Assembly: GCF_029814175.1 (NCBI RefSeq) | Contig: NZ_CP122312.1 | Span: 1,426,001 to 1,490,000, forward strand | Length of the DNA: 64,000 nucleotides | Origin: Halospeciosus flavus | Lineage (GTDB): Archaea > Halobacteriota > Halobacteria > Halobacteriales > Halobacteriaceae | Direction of reading: 5' to 3' | Shown: one piece after another, positions 9,403 through 18,276 of the stretch | Layout: each line of letters opens with the position of its first letter | Numbering within the stretch: the stretch's first letter is position 1 | Position numbers and translations under genes: made by a program | Notes under the pieces: model-generated | Databases searched by the model: none | What the model saw: the letters and a program-made list of their open reading frames with translations, nothing else | What the model was told of the DNA's origin: nothing

Positions 9403-10818
9403 CTACCGGGCGTCTCGAACCGCGTCGAAGAAGCGCTCGCCGATGGCGTCTTCGAGGATCGAGACCATCGACTCGGACTCCTCGGCGATCTCCTCGAAGA
9501 CGCCGAGCGGAATCTGTGCGCCGGCCATGTCGGCGTGGCCACCGGCGCTCCCCATCTCGCCGAACGCCTCGCGGAGGACCTCGCCGAGGTCGATCTCGTT
9601 CCCGCGCGAGCGCGCCGAGACGTAGATCGTCCCCTCCATGAAGCCGTAGACGAACGTGACGGTGACCCCTTCCATCGCGAGGAGGCGGTCGGCGGCCTGC
9701 GCCAGGGCGTCGCGGTCGGAGATGGACCCCACGCACGTCGCGAGCGTCGTCCCGTCGAGGTGACGGTTCTTGATGGCGCGGGCAACGATGTCGAGTGTGT
9801 CCGCGCTGATCGAGGGACTCTCGACCCGTTCGAGGACGTCGATGTCGGCCGTCGGGAGGAGGTCGGCACCCGCCTCGAAGTCGGTCGTCGTGATCTCCCG
9901 TGAGAAGTCCTTCGTGTCGACCCGGATGCCGTACAGCAGGGCAGTCGCGACCGCGCGGTCGAGTTCGAGGTTGAACCGCTGGAGGTACTCCGTCATGAGC
10001 GTACTCGTCGCGCCCATGTCCTCGCGGATGTCGACGAACCGCGCCTCGATCTCCTCTTTCGGCGGGTGGTGGTCGATGACGACGTCGACGTCGACCTCGG
10101 GCGGGAGTTGGTCGTTGACGCCCGGACGGGAGTGGTCGACCAGCGCGATACCGCCGAACTCCTCGGCGTCGAACTCCTCGGCGTCGAGTTGCCGGAGGTC
10201 GAGTTCGAGGAGGTTGACGAACGCCCGGTTCTCCTGGTGGGAGATGTCCCCGAAGTAGCACGGCTCGGCGTCGAGCCCGAGCGAGTCCGCGATGCGCGCG
10301 AGGGCGACTGCCGCCGCGATCGCGTCCGGGTCTGGGTTGTCGTGCATGAAGACGCCGAGTGTCCCGTCGACCGACTGGAGCGTCTCCCGCAGTCGACGGA
10401 CGCGACGGCTGTCCCCGGACGCGACCGTCGACTCGACCCGCTCGACGATCGGGAACCCCGCCGTGACGACGTCGTCGACCAGTGATTCGAGTTCGTCGCG
10501 CTGCTCGCGCGTGGCGTCGGCCGCGGCGTAGGCGACGACGTAGGCGTCTTCGAACACTCGCTCGGCGGCGCGGGCCGTCTGGAGGTTCTCGAGTGTGTCG
10601 TCGCTGCCGACGAACACGATTCCCGGGTCGCGGTCGACGCCCCGGAGTACTGCGGGCGCGGTCACGTCGGCCTGCTCGGCGGCGATCTTCTCGTTTCGGA
10701 GCGACTCGACACGGCTCGCGTCGGGGTCGAGGACGAACGTCTCGCCGCGGCGTTCGACGAACTCGTCGAGGATGGAGTGGGCGATCGCGCCACACCCCAG
10801 CACGAGCCGGGTGACCAT
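9403..10818 (-). CDS. TrkA-N plus DHH-family phosphoesterase
   Basis: A 471-residue fusion. Residues 1-115 form a TrkA-N/RCK nucleotide-binding domain with GCGAIAHS as its Gly-rich loop. Residues about 145-320 form a DHH phosphoesterase domain: DNPDPDA, then LVDHSRPG, then IDHHPP, the metal-binding motifs of the RecJ/NrnA superfamily. The C-terminal DHHA1 domain ends with SAGGHADMAGAQIP. The enzyme is probably a manganese-dependent nuclease or phosphatase acting on short oligonucleotides or cyclic dinucleotides, with the TrkA-N domain sensing a nucleotide ligand. A TATA box ACTTTATAG (minus strand, about 10845-10853) sits about 32 bases before the ATG. Confidence 0.92.
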   Translation of the reverse strand: MVTRLVLGCGAIAHSILDEFVERRGETFVLDPDASRVESLRNEKIAAEQADVTAPAVLRGVDRDPGIVFVGSDDTLENLQTARAAERVFEDAYVVAYAAADATREQRDELESLVDDVVTAGFPIVERVESTVASGDSRRVRRLRETLQSVDGTLGVFMHDNPDPDAIAAAVALARIADSLGLDAEPCYFGDISHQENRAFVNLLELDLRQLDAEEFDAEEFGGIALVDHSRPGVNDQLPPEVDVDVVIDHHPPKEEIEARFVDIREDMGATSTLMTEYLQRFNLELDRAVATALLYGIRVDTKDFSREITTTDFEAGADLLPTADIDVLERVESPSISADTLDIVARAIKNRHLDGTTLATCVGSISDRDALAQAADRLLAMEGVTVTFVYGFMEGTIYVSARSRGNEIDLGEVLREAFGEMGSAGGHADMAGAQIPLGVFEEIAEESESMVSILEDAIGERFFDAVRDAR

Positions 10819-10896
10819 CGTAGTTCGGATTTCCGCCGTAGCGCTATAAAGTGTGTTGCATACAACCCGGAGGGACCGGGGACGGGTCCGGGGTGG

Positions 10897-12363
10897 TTAC
10901 CCGAGGAGGATCGTCGCGGCCTTCACGGCCGTCGAGTAGACGGGACCGTAGGCGACGAGGAGTGCGACCGTCCCGACGCCGGCCGTCACGACGGCGGTGT
11001 AGAGACCGACCGGCCGGGAGTCGATACCGAACTCCCCGGAGGGGTCCTCGACCCACATCGCCTTGACGACCCGCGAGTAGTAGTACAGCGAGAGTGCGCT
11101 GTTGACCACCGCGATGGCGACGAGCCACGTGTAGCCCGCGCCGACGGCGTTCCCGAAGAGGAAGTACTTCGAGAAGAAGCCGCCGCCGACCGGCAACCCG
11201 GCGAGACTGAAGAGGAAGACGGTCATCGCCGCGCAGGCGACCGGCGCCTCGCTGGCGAGTCCCGCGTAGTCCTCGAAGGTGCGGCCCACGCCCCAGTGTT
11301 CGACGAGGGCGACGAAGAGGAACGCTCCCGTGTTCATGAAGCCGTAGACGAACAGGTGGGCGATGCCGGCGCCGAGCACCAGCGAGTCGGCGTCGCCCGC
11401 GAGCGCCGCGAGCGCGATGAGCACGTAGCCCGCCTGCCCGACCGAGGAGTAGGCGAGCATCCGCTTGACGGTGTCCTGCGTGGCCGCGGCGAAGTTCCCG
11501 AGCGTCATCGTCACGACTGCGAGAACGGCGAAGACGAGTGCCCAGTCGACGCCCGCCGGGACGACGTCGAGCGGGAAGGCGACGGTGAACACGCGGAACG
11601 CGGCGGCGAACGCCGCGGCCTTCGAGGCCGACGAGACGAACGCCGCGATGGGTGCCGGTGCACCCTCGTAGGCTTCGGGAGCCCAGAAGTGGAACGGCAC
11701 GCTGGCCGTCTTGAACGCGAAGCCACCGACGATCATCAGCACCCCGAGACCGAGGACGCCGACCAGCGGCGTCCCCTCGATGGCGGCGGCCACGGTGGGT
11801 AGTTCGAGCGCCCCCGTGACCCCGTAGACGAGCGAGATGCCGTACAGCATGACGCCCGAGGAGAGCGCGCCGACGAGGAAGTACTTCAGCCCCGCCTCGA
11901 CGCTGCCCGCGTCGTCCTTCAGGAACGCGACGAGCGCGTAAGACGGGAGACTGACGAGTTCGATGGCGACGAAGATCGTCGCGAGGGAGTTGGCTGCCGC
12001 GAGGGCGGCCATCCCGGTCGTCGCGAGCATCACCAGCGAGTAGTACTCGGCGCGGTGTTTCCGGCCGGCGACGTAGTCGTAGCTCGCGACCACCACGAGG
12101 GCGGCGACGACGCTCACCAGCGCGGTGAAGAACAGCGCGAGGCTGTCGACGACCATCGCACCGCCGAACGGTTCGTACACCGAGCGGCCGGTGCCCGCGC
12201 TCAGGAACCACGCGCTCGTGGCCGCGGCCACGAGCGCACCGAGCGCGGCGACGCCAGCGAGCAGGGTGTCCTTTCGGGTGTCGGGCGACACCGTGTCGAT
12301 GACGAGCAACAGCAGGGCCGTCAGGCCCAGTACGTAGTGTGGTGTGAGTGGCGGAAGTTCCAT
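10897..12363 (-). CDS. nuoN: NADH-quinone oxidoreductase-like subunit N
   Basis: A 488-residue polytopic antiporter-like subunit of respiratory complex I. About 14 hydrophobic segments are visible, with the conserved proton-channel Lys/Glu region around AIELVSLPSYALVAFLK and HFWAPEAYEGAPAPIAAFVS. It is the last gene of the operon. Its ATG directly abuts the TAG stop of nuoM with no gap. It works in the membrane arm as one of three proton-pumping modules with the L and M subunits. Confidence 0.96.
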   Translation of the reverse strand: MELPPLTPHYVLGLTALLLLVIDTVSPDTRKDTLLAGVAALGALVAAATSAWFLSAGTGRSVYEPFGGAMVVDSLALFFTALVSVVAALVVVASYDYVAGRKHRAEYYSLVMLATTGMAALAAANSLATIFVAIELVSLPSYALVAFLKDDAGSVEAGLKYFLVGALSSGVMLYGISLVYGVTGALELPTVAAAIEGTPLVGVLGLGVLMIVGGFAFKTASVPFHFWAPEAYEGAPAPIAAFVSSASKAAAFAAAFRVFTVAFPLDVVPAGVDWALVFAVLAVVTMTLGNFAAATQDTVKRMLAYSSVGQAGYVLIALAALAGDADSLVLGAGIAHLFVYGFMNTGAFLFVALVEHWGVGRTFEDYAGLASEAPVACAAMTVFLFSLAGLPVGGGFFSKYFLFGNAVGAGYTWLVAIAVVNSALSLYYYSRVVKAMWVEDPSGEFGIDSRPVGLYTAVVTAGVGTVALLVAYGPVYSTAVKAATILLG

Positions 12364-13869
12364 CTAGAGACCACCTCCGAAGGCCGCGACGAGCGGCTGG
12401 ACGGCGTCCTGGATCGGCGCCATGAACACTGCGGGCGCGACGCCCAGCAGGACCGCGAGCAGGACGAGGACGACGCCGACCGCGAGGTCGACGCGCGGTG
12501 CGGGCGTCACGTCACCCTCGACCTCGTAGGGGCCGAAGAGGACGCGCTGCATCGTCCAGAGCAGGTAGCCCGCGATGACGACGATACCGAACATCGCGAC
12601 GGCGGTGAACGCGGCCGCGCCGGGGTAGCCCCCGGCGAACGAACCGGTGAAGATGAAGAACTCCGCGGCGAACCCCGACATCGACGGGAGCCCCATGTAG
12701 CCGAACGCGCCGGCGACGAACAGCGCCGACACGACCGGGAGTTCGTCGGCGAGTCCGGAGAGTTTCTCCACCGCACGGGTGCCCGTCGACTCCTCGACGA
12801 GTCCCGCCGCGAGGAAGAGGAGCGCGATGAGGAACCCGTGGCTCACCATCTGGAACGCCGCACCCGCCATGCCGTACGTCGTGTAGGCGACGAGTCCGAG
12901 CACGACGAACCCCATCGACGGAATCGAGGAGTAGGCGACGAGCCGTTTGATGTCGTGTTGGGCGATGGCGACGGTCGCGCCGTAGAGCACCGTCACCACG
13001 GCGATAGTCGCGATGTAGGGTGCCCACGCGTCGGCGACGTCGGGAAGCATCGTGAAGTTGAACCGGAGCAGCGAGTACGTCCCCATCTTCGTGACCACGC
13101 CCGCGAGGACGATGGTCACGGGCGTCGGCGCCTCGACGTAGGCGTCGGGCAACCACGTGTGGACCGGGACGAGCGCGGCCTTCACCGCGAAGCCGAAGAA
13201 CATCGCCGCGAAGGCGACGGCCTTCACCGTCGACGCCGAGAGACCGTACAGCGACCCGACGTGGGCGCCGGCGATGGCGGCCAGCGAGAGACTGTCGACG
13301 CCGCTGGCGAACACGAGCATCATCACCCCGACGAACATGACGAGGCTGGCGACGTTCGTGTAGACGAAGAACTTGATCGCGGCGTACTTCCGGCGGGGTC
13401 CGCCCCACACCGCGACGAGCAGGTACATCGGGACGAGGACGAACTCCCAGAAGACGAACCAGACGAAGAAGTCGAGCGCCGAGAAGACGCCGACGAGGCT
13501 CGCCTCCGTGAAGAGGAGCAGGCCGAAGAATTGCGAGGGCCGCTCCTCGACACTGTTCCACGCGTACGCGATCGCCAGCGTGGTGAGTACCGTCGTCAGG
13601 ACGACGAGCGGCAGGCTGAGTCCGTCGAGACCGACGTGCCACGACACGTCGTACGGTCCGACCGTGATCCAGGGCGCGACCGTCTCGAAGGCGACGTCAC
13701 CGCCCAGCAGGGCGTTACCGGACGCCTCGAACGTTGCGTACATCCAGAGGCTCCCGACCAGCGGGAGCAGACTCGCGACGAACGCGACGCGACCGGCCCA
13801 CCGGTTGGGCGCGAGCAGCGTCGCGAACGCGGCGAGGAACGTGACTGCGAGTAGTGCTTCGATCAACAT
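12364..13869 (-). CDS. nuoM: NADH-quinone oxidoreductase-like subunit M
   Basis: A 501-residue antiporter-like membrane-arm subunit. It carries the characteristic GLSLPLVVLTT start of the channel domain, FWEFVLVPMYLLVAVWGG with the conserved Glu, HTWLPDAYVEAPTPVTIVLAG, and the MGTYSLLRF segment. About 14 membrane spans. Its start is adjacent to the nuoL stop and its stop is adjacent to the nuoN start, so the three genes are surely co-transcribed. No missing key residues noticed. Confidence 0.97.
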   Translation of the reverse strand: MLIEALLAVTFLAAFATLLAPNRWAGRVAFVASLLPLVGSLWMYATFEASGNALLGGDVAFETVAPWITVGPYDVSWHVGLDGLSLPLVVLTTVLTTLAIAYAWNSVEERPSQFFGLLLFTEASLVGVFSALDFFVWFVFWEFVLVPMYLLVAVWGGPRRKYAAIKFFVYTNVASLVMFVGVMMLVFASGVDSLSLAAIAGAHVGSLYGLSASTVKAVAFAAMFFGFAVKAALVPVHTWLPDAYVEAPTPVTIVLAGVVTKMGTYSLLRFNFTMLPDVADAWAPYIATIAVVTVLYGATVAIAQHDIKRLVAYSSIPSMGFVVLGLVAYTTYGMAGAAFQMVSHGFLIALLFLAAGLVEESTGTRAVEKLSGLADELPVVSALFVAGAFGYMGLPSMSGFAAEFFIFTGSFAGGYPGAAAFTAVAMFGIVVIAGYLLWTMQRVLFGPYEVEGDVTPAPRVDLAVGVVLVLLAVLLGVAPAVFMAPIQDAVQPLVAAFGGGL

Positions 13870-15885
13870 TCAAAACCACCCCCCGAGGATGCCGAAGACG
13901 ACCAGCAAGGCGACGAGGCCGAGGGTGAGCATCGTCGCGTAGTCGGTGACGACGCCGGACTGGATGCGCTTGACGCGCTTGCCGGAGGCGACGCTCACGG
14001 AGGAGACACCGTCGACGACCCCGTCGACGATGCTCTGGTCGAACGTGTCGACCGCCCGTGCGACCGGGACGGCGACGGACTCCGCGAGCCAGACCTGGAC
14101 CTCGTCCTGGTAGTAGTTGTTGTACCACAGCGTCTTGACGGCGCCGAGTTTCTCGGTGTGCTCTTCGGGTTCCGGTCCCGAGTAGAGCACCCACGCGACG
14201 CCGACACCGGCAAGCGCGAGACCGAGCGAGAGCGCCGCCGACACCACCGCCGGGATGCTCGCGGCGTGGTAGCCGGCGAACTCCTCCAGCAGGTGGTGGT
14301 AGTGCTCGTAGGACGTCGCCTCGATGGGTCCGCTCAGCCAGTTCTCCAAGAACAGCGGGACGCCCGCGAACTCGTGGAGCAGGCCGGGGTTGACGAACCC
14401 GACGACGACCGCACCGACGCCGAGGACGGCGACGGGAACCTTCATGTTCCAGCCGACGTCGTGGGCCGACTCGGCGGCGTCCGAGCGGGGTTCACCGTGG
14501 AAGGTCAACAGGACCATCCGGAAGGTGTAGAACCCGGTGAAGAACACCGCGAGCAGTCCCATCGCCCACGCGGCCAGCAGGGCCGGGTGCCCGCCGGCGC
14601 CGTAGACGAGCGCCTCGTGGAGGACGGCGTCCTTCGACCAGAAGCCCGCGAACGGGACGATGCCCGCGAGCGCGAGCGACCCGACGAGGAACGACCAGTA
14701 CACCACGGGCATCTTCTCCTTCAGACCGCCCATCTTCCACATGTCCTCCTCGTGGTGCATCGCGACGATGACCGCACCGGCGCCGAGGAACAGCAGTGAC
14801 TTGAACACGGCGTGGGTGAGCAGGTGGAACGTCCCGGCGACGTAGCCGCCCGCACCGAGACCGAGCATCATGTAGCCGTACTGCGAGATGGTCGAGTACG
14901 CGAGCACCTGCTTGATCTCGCGCTTGACGACGCCCATCGTCGCCGCGAAGAGGGCGGTGAACCCACCAATCAGCGCGATGATGGCGAGCACCGTGGGGAG
15001 GAGCGCGTAGAAACCGTACATCCGGGCGACGAGGAAGACGCCGGCCGCGACCATCGTCGCCGCGTGGATGAGCGCGGAGACCGGGGTCGGACCCTCCATC
15101 GCGTCGGGCAGCCACGTCTGTAGCGGGAACTGCGCGGACTTCCCGACGACGCCGCCCAGAATCAGCAGGCCGAGGACGGCGAACCAGTTCTGCGCTCCGA
15201 GTCCGAAGAACGTCCGGACGGTGACCCCTTCCGGTCCGAGGACGGCGGCCGCCGTCTCCGGGAACGCCGTGAACGCCGCCGTGCCGAACGTACCGAGCAC
15301 GCCGACGACGCCGACGAGGAAGAAGAAGTCACCGAAGCGCGTGACGAGGAACGCCTTCTTCGCGGCGCTCGCCGGGCCGGGTTCGCGGAACCAGTGGCCG
15401 ATGAGCCACCACGAACAGAAGCCGACGAGTTCGAAGAAGACGAACGCCATCACGAGGTTCGACGCGAGCGCGAAACCGAGCATGCTCGCGGTGAACAGCC
15501 CCAGTCCCGCGTAGTAGCGGGGGAGACCACCCTCGCCCTCGTCGTTCATGTAGCCGAGGCTGAACACGTGGACGAGCAGCGAGACGAGCGAGACGACGAC
15601 GGCCATCATCGCCGACAGCGGGTCGACGAGGAGACCGAACGTCAGGTCGAACGTCCCCTGTCCGGCGACCCACGTGTACAGCGTCTGGTCGTAGGTCGCG
15701 CCGCCGGCGACGGTGACGGCTAGCCACACCGAGAGGAGCAGCGACCCGGCCGTCGCGAGGATGCCGGGGAGCGCGCCGCCCTTCGGGAGGAGCCGTGGTG
15801 CCCCGTAGCCGACGAGGAGTGCGATCAGGAACGCGACCAGCGGCAGGACGGGAACGGCCGCAGCGAAGGCGAATGCACCTGCCAT
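13870..15885 (-). CDS. nuoL: NADH-quinone oxidoreductase-like subunit L
   Basis: A 671-residue membrane-arm subunit, the largest antiporter-like protein of the complex. It shows DPLSAMMAVVVSLVSLLVHVFS, FFELVGFCSWWLIGHW, TWLPDAMEGPTPVSALIHAATMV and SKDAVLHEAL, all typical of NuoL/NqoL. The C-terminal third holds the lateral amphipathic helix region and the final membrane span (LGLVALLVVFGILGGWF) that clamps the arm. It follows nuoK with only one base between the genes. Confidence 0.97.
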   Translation of the reverse strand: MAGAFAFAAAVPVLPLVAFLIALLVGYGAPRLLPKGGALPGILATAGSLLLSVWLAVTVAGGATYDQTLYTWVAGQGTFDLTFGLLVDPLSAMMAVVVSLVSLLVHVFSLGYMNDEGEGGLPRYYAGLGLFTASMLGFALASNLVMAFVFFELVGFCSWWLIGHWFREPGPASAAKKAFLVTRFGDFFFLVGVVGVLGTFGTAAFTAFPETAAAVLGPEGVTVRTFFGLGAQNWFAVLGLLILGGVVGKSAQFPLQTWLPDAMEGPTPVSALIHAATMVAAGVFLVARMYGFYALLPTVLAIIALIGGFTALFAATMGVVKREIKQVLAYSTISQYGYMMLGLGAGGYVAGTFHLLTHAVFKSLLFLGAGAVIVAMHHEEDMWKMGGLKEKMPVVYWSFLVGSLALAGIVPFAGFWSKDAVLHEALVYGAGGHPALLAAWAMGLLAVFFTGFYTFRMVLLTFHGEPRSDAAESAHDVGWNMKVPVAVLGVGAVVVGFVNPGLLHEFAGVPLFLENWLSGPIEATSYEHYHHLLEEFAGYHAASIPAVVSAALSLGLALAGVGVAWVLYSGPEPEEHTEKLGAVKTLWYNNYYQDEVQVWLAESVAVPVARAVDTFDQSIVDGVVDGVSSVSVASGKRVKRIQSGVVTDYATMLTLGLVALLVVFGILGGWF

Positions 15886-15886
15886 C

Positions 15887-16192
15887 TTACCACCTCATCG
15901 AGGTAGCCGTGGTCACGTCCACGTCTTTGAAGTTGCGGTACAACACGAGTACGATTCCGATACCGACGGCGACTTCCGCGGCGGCCAGCGCCATCGTGAA
16001 GAGACTGAACGTCTGGCCGACGAGGTTCCCCCACTGCTGGGAGAACGCCACGAAGTTGAGGTTCGCGGCGTTGAGCATGAGCTCGACCGACATGAGGAAC
16101 ACCAGCGCGTTCCGGCGCGTGAGGACGCCGAAGACGCCGACGCAGAAGACGGCCGCCGAGAGGAGCATGTAGTATTCGACAGGTACCATCAT
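15887..16192 (-). CDS. nuoK: NADH-quinone oxidoreductase-like subunit K
   Basis: A 101-residue protein with three membrane spans and the two conserved membrane Glu residues, in FLMSVELMLNAANLN and in AAAEVAVGI. Two in-frame ATG codons are possible: 16192, which overlaps the preceding stop as ATGA, and 16189. The first is chosen because 4-base overlaps recur throughout this operon. Confidence 0.96.
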   Translation of the reverse strand: MMVPVEYYMLLSAAVFCVGVFGVLTRRNALVFLMSVELMLNAANLNFVAFSQQWGNLVGQTFSLFTMALAAAEVAVGIGIVLVLYRNFKDVDVTTATSMRW

Positions 16193-16509
16193 TCGTCACC
16201 CCGTTTGAGCGGGAGGATCGACCCGTCGTCGCGGCGCGCCAGCATGACGGCGCCGACGAGCGCGGCCACGAGGACGAGGTCGATGAGTTCGAACGCAGCG
16301 AGGAAGCTCTCGGTCGGTGCCCCCGCGAGGTCCGGGAGCCCGATGAGGGCGTAGCCGATCGTCGCGGTGATGCTCGCGTCGGCCGGGAAGCCGGCGGGCG
16401 CCCCGAACGACGCGGTGAGGAACACCGCCGCCATCACGACGAAGAGCGCGACGGCCGCGATGCCGCGACTGAACGTCGCGTCCTCGGCGAAGCGCGGACG
16501 GGACGTCAC
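16189..16509 (-). CDS. nuoJ2: NADH-quinone oxidoreductase-like subunit J, second half (J2)
   Basis: A 106-residue protein read from a GTG that overlaps the stop of the preceding gene as GTGA. It has two membrane spans (about residues 15-33 and 70-90) and the C-terminal segment FELIDLVLVAALVGAVMLARR seen at the end of NuoJ. Together with the next gene upstream it corresponds to a single bacterial NuoJ, the split form usual in haloarchaea. The in-frame upstream extension belongs to the overlapping reading frame of the first half and is not translated protein. Confidence 0.92.
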   Translation of the reverse strand: MTSRPRFAEDATFSRGIAAVALFVVMAAVFLTASFGAPAGFPADASITATIGYALIGLPDLAGAPTESFLAAFELIDLVLVAALVGAVMLARRDDGSILPLKRGDE

Positions 16510-16766
16510 CGGGCGACACCTCCCTTCCGCTGGGTGAGCATCACGGCGAACGTGATGAGCACGAGCACGCCGCCGACGTAGACGAGCACCTGCATCGCGG
16601 CGACGAACTCCGCCTGCAACATCACGTAGTGGACCGCGATGGAGAGCAACGCCGCGCCCATGAGGAGCGCGGAGTGCCACACGTCGCGGACGAGCACCAT
16701 CCCGACGCTACTGACCAGTGTCACGAGGGCGAAGAACCCGAACGTGACTGTTTCGGCGAGCGCCAT
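16506..16766 (-). CDS. nuoJ1: NADH-quinone oxidoreductase-like subunit J, first half (J1)
   Basis: An 86-residue protein with three membrane spans, matching the N-terminal half of NuoJ: VRDVWHSALLMGAALLSIAV then AEFVAAMQVLVYVGGVLVLITFAVML, which contains the pi-bulge helix region of the family. The ATG at 16766 overlaps the nuoI stop as TAATG, which decides the start over an upstream Met in the same frame. Confidence 0.94.
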   Translation of the reverse strand: MALAETVTFGFFALVTLVSSVGMVLVRDVWHSALLMGAALLSIAVHYVMLQAEFVAAMQVLVYVGGVLVLITFAVMLTQRKGGVAR

Positions 16767-17227
16767 TATTGGTAGTCGACCTCCTTCTCGCCCTCGCCAA
16801 CCCACGCGCTACGGTCGGGTTCGCGTGCGGCCAGCGGGTCGATGTCCTTGTACCAGGGCACGTTGCGCAACTGGTCTTTGTTGTAGACGAGGTCGTGTTT
16901 CGTGTCGCCGTTGAACTCGAAGTTCTCCGTGAGGAGAATCGCGTCGACGGGACACACCTCCTCGCAGAGTCGACAGTAGATACACTGCCCGACGTGGAGG
17001 TTGTACTGCTCGCCCTGTCGCTGTTCGTCCGTGACGATGTGGATGGTGTCGTTCGGACACACCTTCTCGCACTGACGGCACCAGATACAGCGCTCCTGGC
17101 TGAACTTGTGGATGCCGCGGAACCGGGGCGAGACCTCGGGGGCCTGCTCCGGGTACTCGACGGTGAACGTCTCGCCGTCCAGTGCGTGTTTCATCGTCGT
17201 CGCCATCGATTTGAGTACGCCGATCAT
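16766..17227 (-). CDS. nuoI: NADH-quinone oxidoreductase-like subunit I (two 4Fe-4S clusters)
   Basis: A 153-residue ferredoxin-like subunit that passes electrons toward the B subunit at the membrane interface. Two complete cluster motifs are visible: CIWCRQCEKVCP beginning at residue 47, and CIYCRLCEEVCP about 40 residues later. The start at 17227 overlaps the nuoH stop as ATGA, so the 42-residue in-frame extension upstream is rejected. In the absence of the E, F and G subunits this is the probable entry side for electrons from an unidentified donor. Confidence 0.96.
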   Translation of the reverse strand: MIGVLKSMATTMKHALDGETFTVEYPEQAPEVSPRFRGIHKFSQERCIWCRQCEKVCPNDTIHIVTDEQRQGEQYNLHVGQCIYCRLCEEVCPVDAILLTENFEFNGDTKHDLVYNKDQLRNVPWYKDIDPLAAREPDRSAWVGEGEKEVDYQ

Positions 17228-18276
17228 GCGGAGATCACCCCGACGATAATCGCGGTGAGGACGAGGTTGGCGAAGGAGAGTACGAGCATCCCCTTCCAGC
17301 CGATTTCGATGAGTTGGTCGATACGCACGCGCGGAACCGCAGAGCGACACCACTGCGTGAAGAAGAACACCGCCCAGATCTTGATGATGAACCAGACGAT
17401 GCCCGGCAGGACCGGTCCGGCCGGACCGCCGAGGAAGAGCGTGGCGATGAGCGCGCCACCGAGGAAGATGTGGACGAACTCACCGAGGTAGAAGAGGACG
17501 AAGTAGACGCTAGAGTACTCCGTCTGGTAACCGCCGACGAGTTCGGTCGGCGCCTCGGCGAGGTCGAAGGGGTTGCGGCCGACCTCGGCGAGGTTCGCGA
17601 CGACGAACAGCGCGAACGCGAAGGGGTTGACGAACGCGTACCACGACGGGACCTGGATCGGGCCCAGCGTGAACAGCGTCTGTGTCTGCGCGGCGACGAT
17701 TTCGCTCATCTGGAGCGACCCGGTGAACAACACGACCGAGGCCGCGATGACGACGAGCGGAATCTCGTAGGCGATGTTCTGCGCGACCGCGCGAAGACTG
17801 CCGAGGAACGAGTACTTACTGCCGGAGGCGTACCCGCCGGCGACGAGTCCGAGCGTCGAGAGCGACGAGACCGCGAAGACGAAGACGAGTCCGGTCTCGG
17901 GGTCGGCGAGTTGGATGCCGTTGCCCATCGGAATGACGGCGAAACCGAGCAGCGCCGAGAACGGTAACATCACGGGCGCGAGGTCGTAGGCCGGCCGGTC
18001 GGCCCCCTCGGGGATGACGAGTTCCTTCGAGAGGAGGCGGACCGCGTCCGCGACGATGATGAGCAGGCCGAACGGCCCGACACGGTCGACGGCGATGCGG
18101 TCGGTGAACGCCGCCGTGATCTTCCGTTTCGCCCACGGTCCGGCGACGGCCGTCATCGTGAGCATCAGCGTCCCGATGAGGGCCGCCCCGATGAACCCCG
18201 TGAGGACCTCGACCCACAGCGGCGGGTTCGCGCCGTACCCGAGTAGCCGGGAGAGGATGACCGGGAGCGTCGTCAT
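17224..18276 (-). CDS. nuoH: NADH-quinone oxidoreductase-like subunit H
   Basis: A 350-residue membrane subunit that forms much of the quinone chamber. About eight membrane spans. Conserved stretches include DRIAVDRVGPFGLLIIVADA (family motif with the Arg-Val-Gly-Pro core), NPFDLAEAPTELVGGYQTEYS with the acidic E-channel residues, and RIDQLIEIGWKGML. It overlaps nuoCD by four bases upstream and nuoI by four bases downstream. Confidence 0.97.
   Translation of the reverse strand: MTTLPVILSRLLGYGANPPLWVEVLTGFIGAALIGTLMLTMTAVAGPWAKRKITAAFTDRIAVDRVGPFGLLIIVADAVRLLSKELVIPEGADRPAYDLAPVMLPFSALLGFAVIPMGNGIQLADPETGLVFVFAVSSLSTLGLVAGGYASGSKYSFLGSLRAVAQNIAYEIPLVVIAASVVLFTGSLQMSEIVAAQTQTLFTLGPIQVPSWYAFVNPFAFALFVVANLAEVGRNPFDLAEAPTELVGGYQTEYSSVYFVLFYLGEFVHIFLGGALIATLFLGGPAGPVLPGIVWFIIKIWAVFFFTQWCRSAVPRVRIDQLIEIGWKGMLVLSFANLVLTAIIVGVISA

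Noticed and set aside
12055-13854. A 599-codon plus-strand frame
   Set aside because: It is antisense to nuoM and nuoN and translates to Glu/Arg/His-rich sequence without hydrophobic order, typical of a shadow frame.
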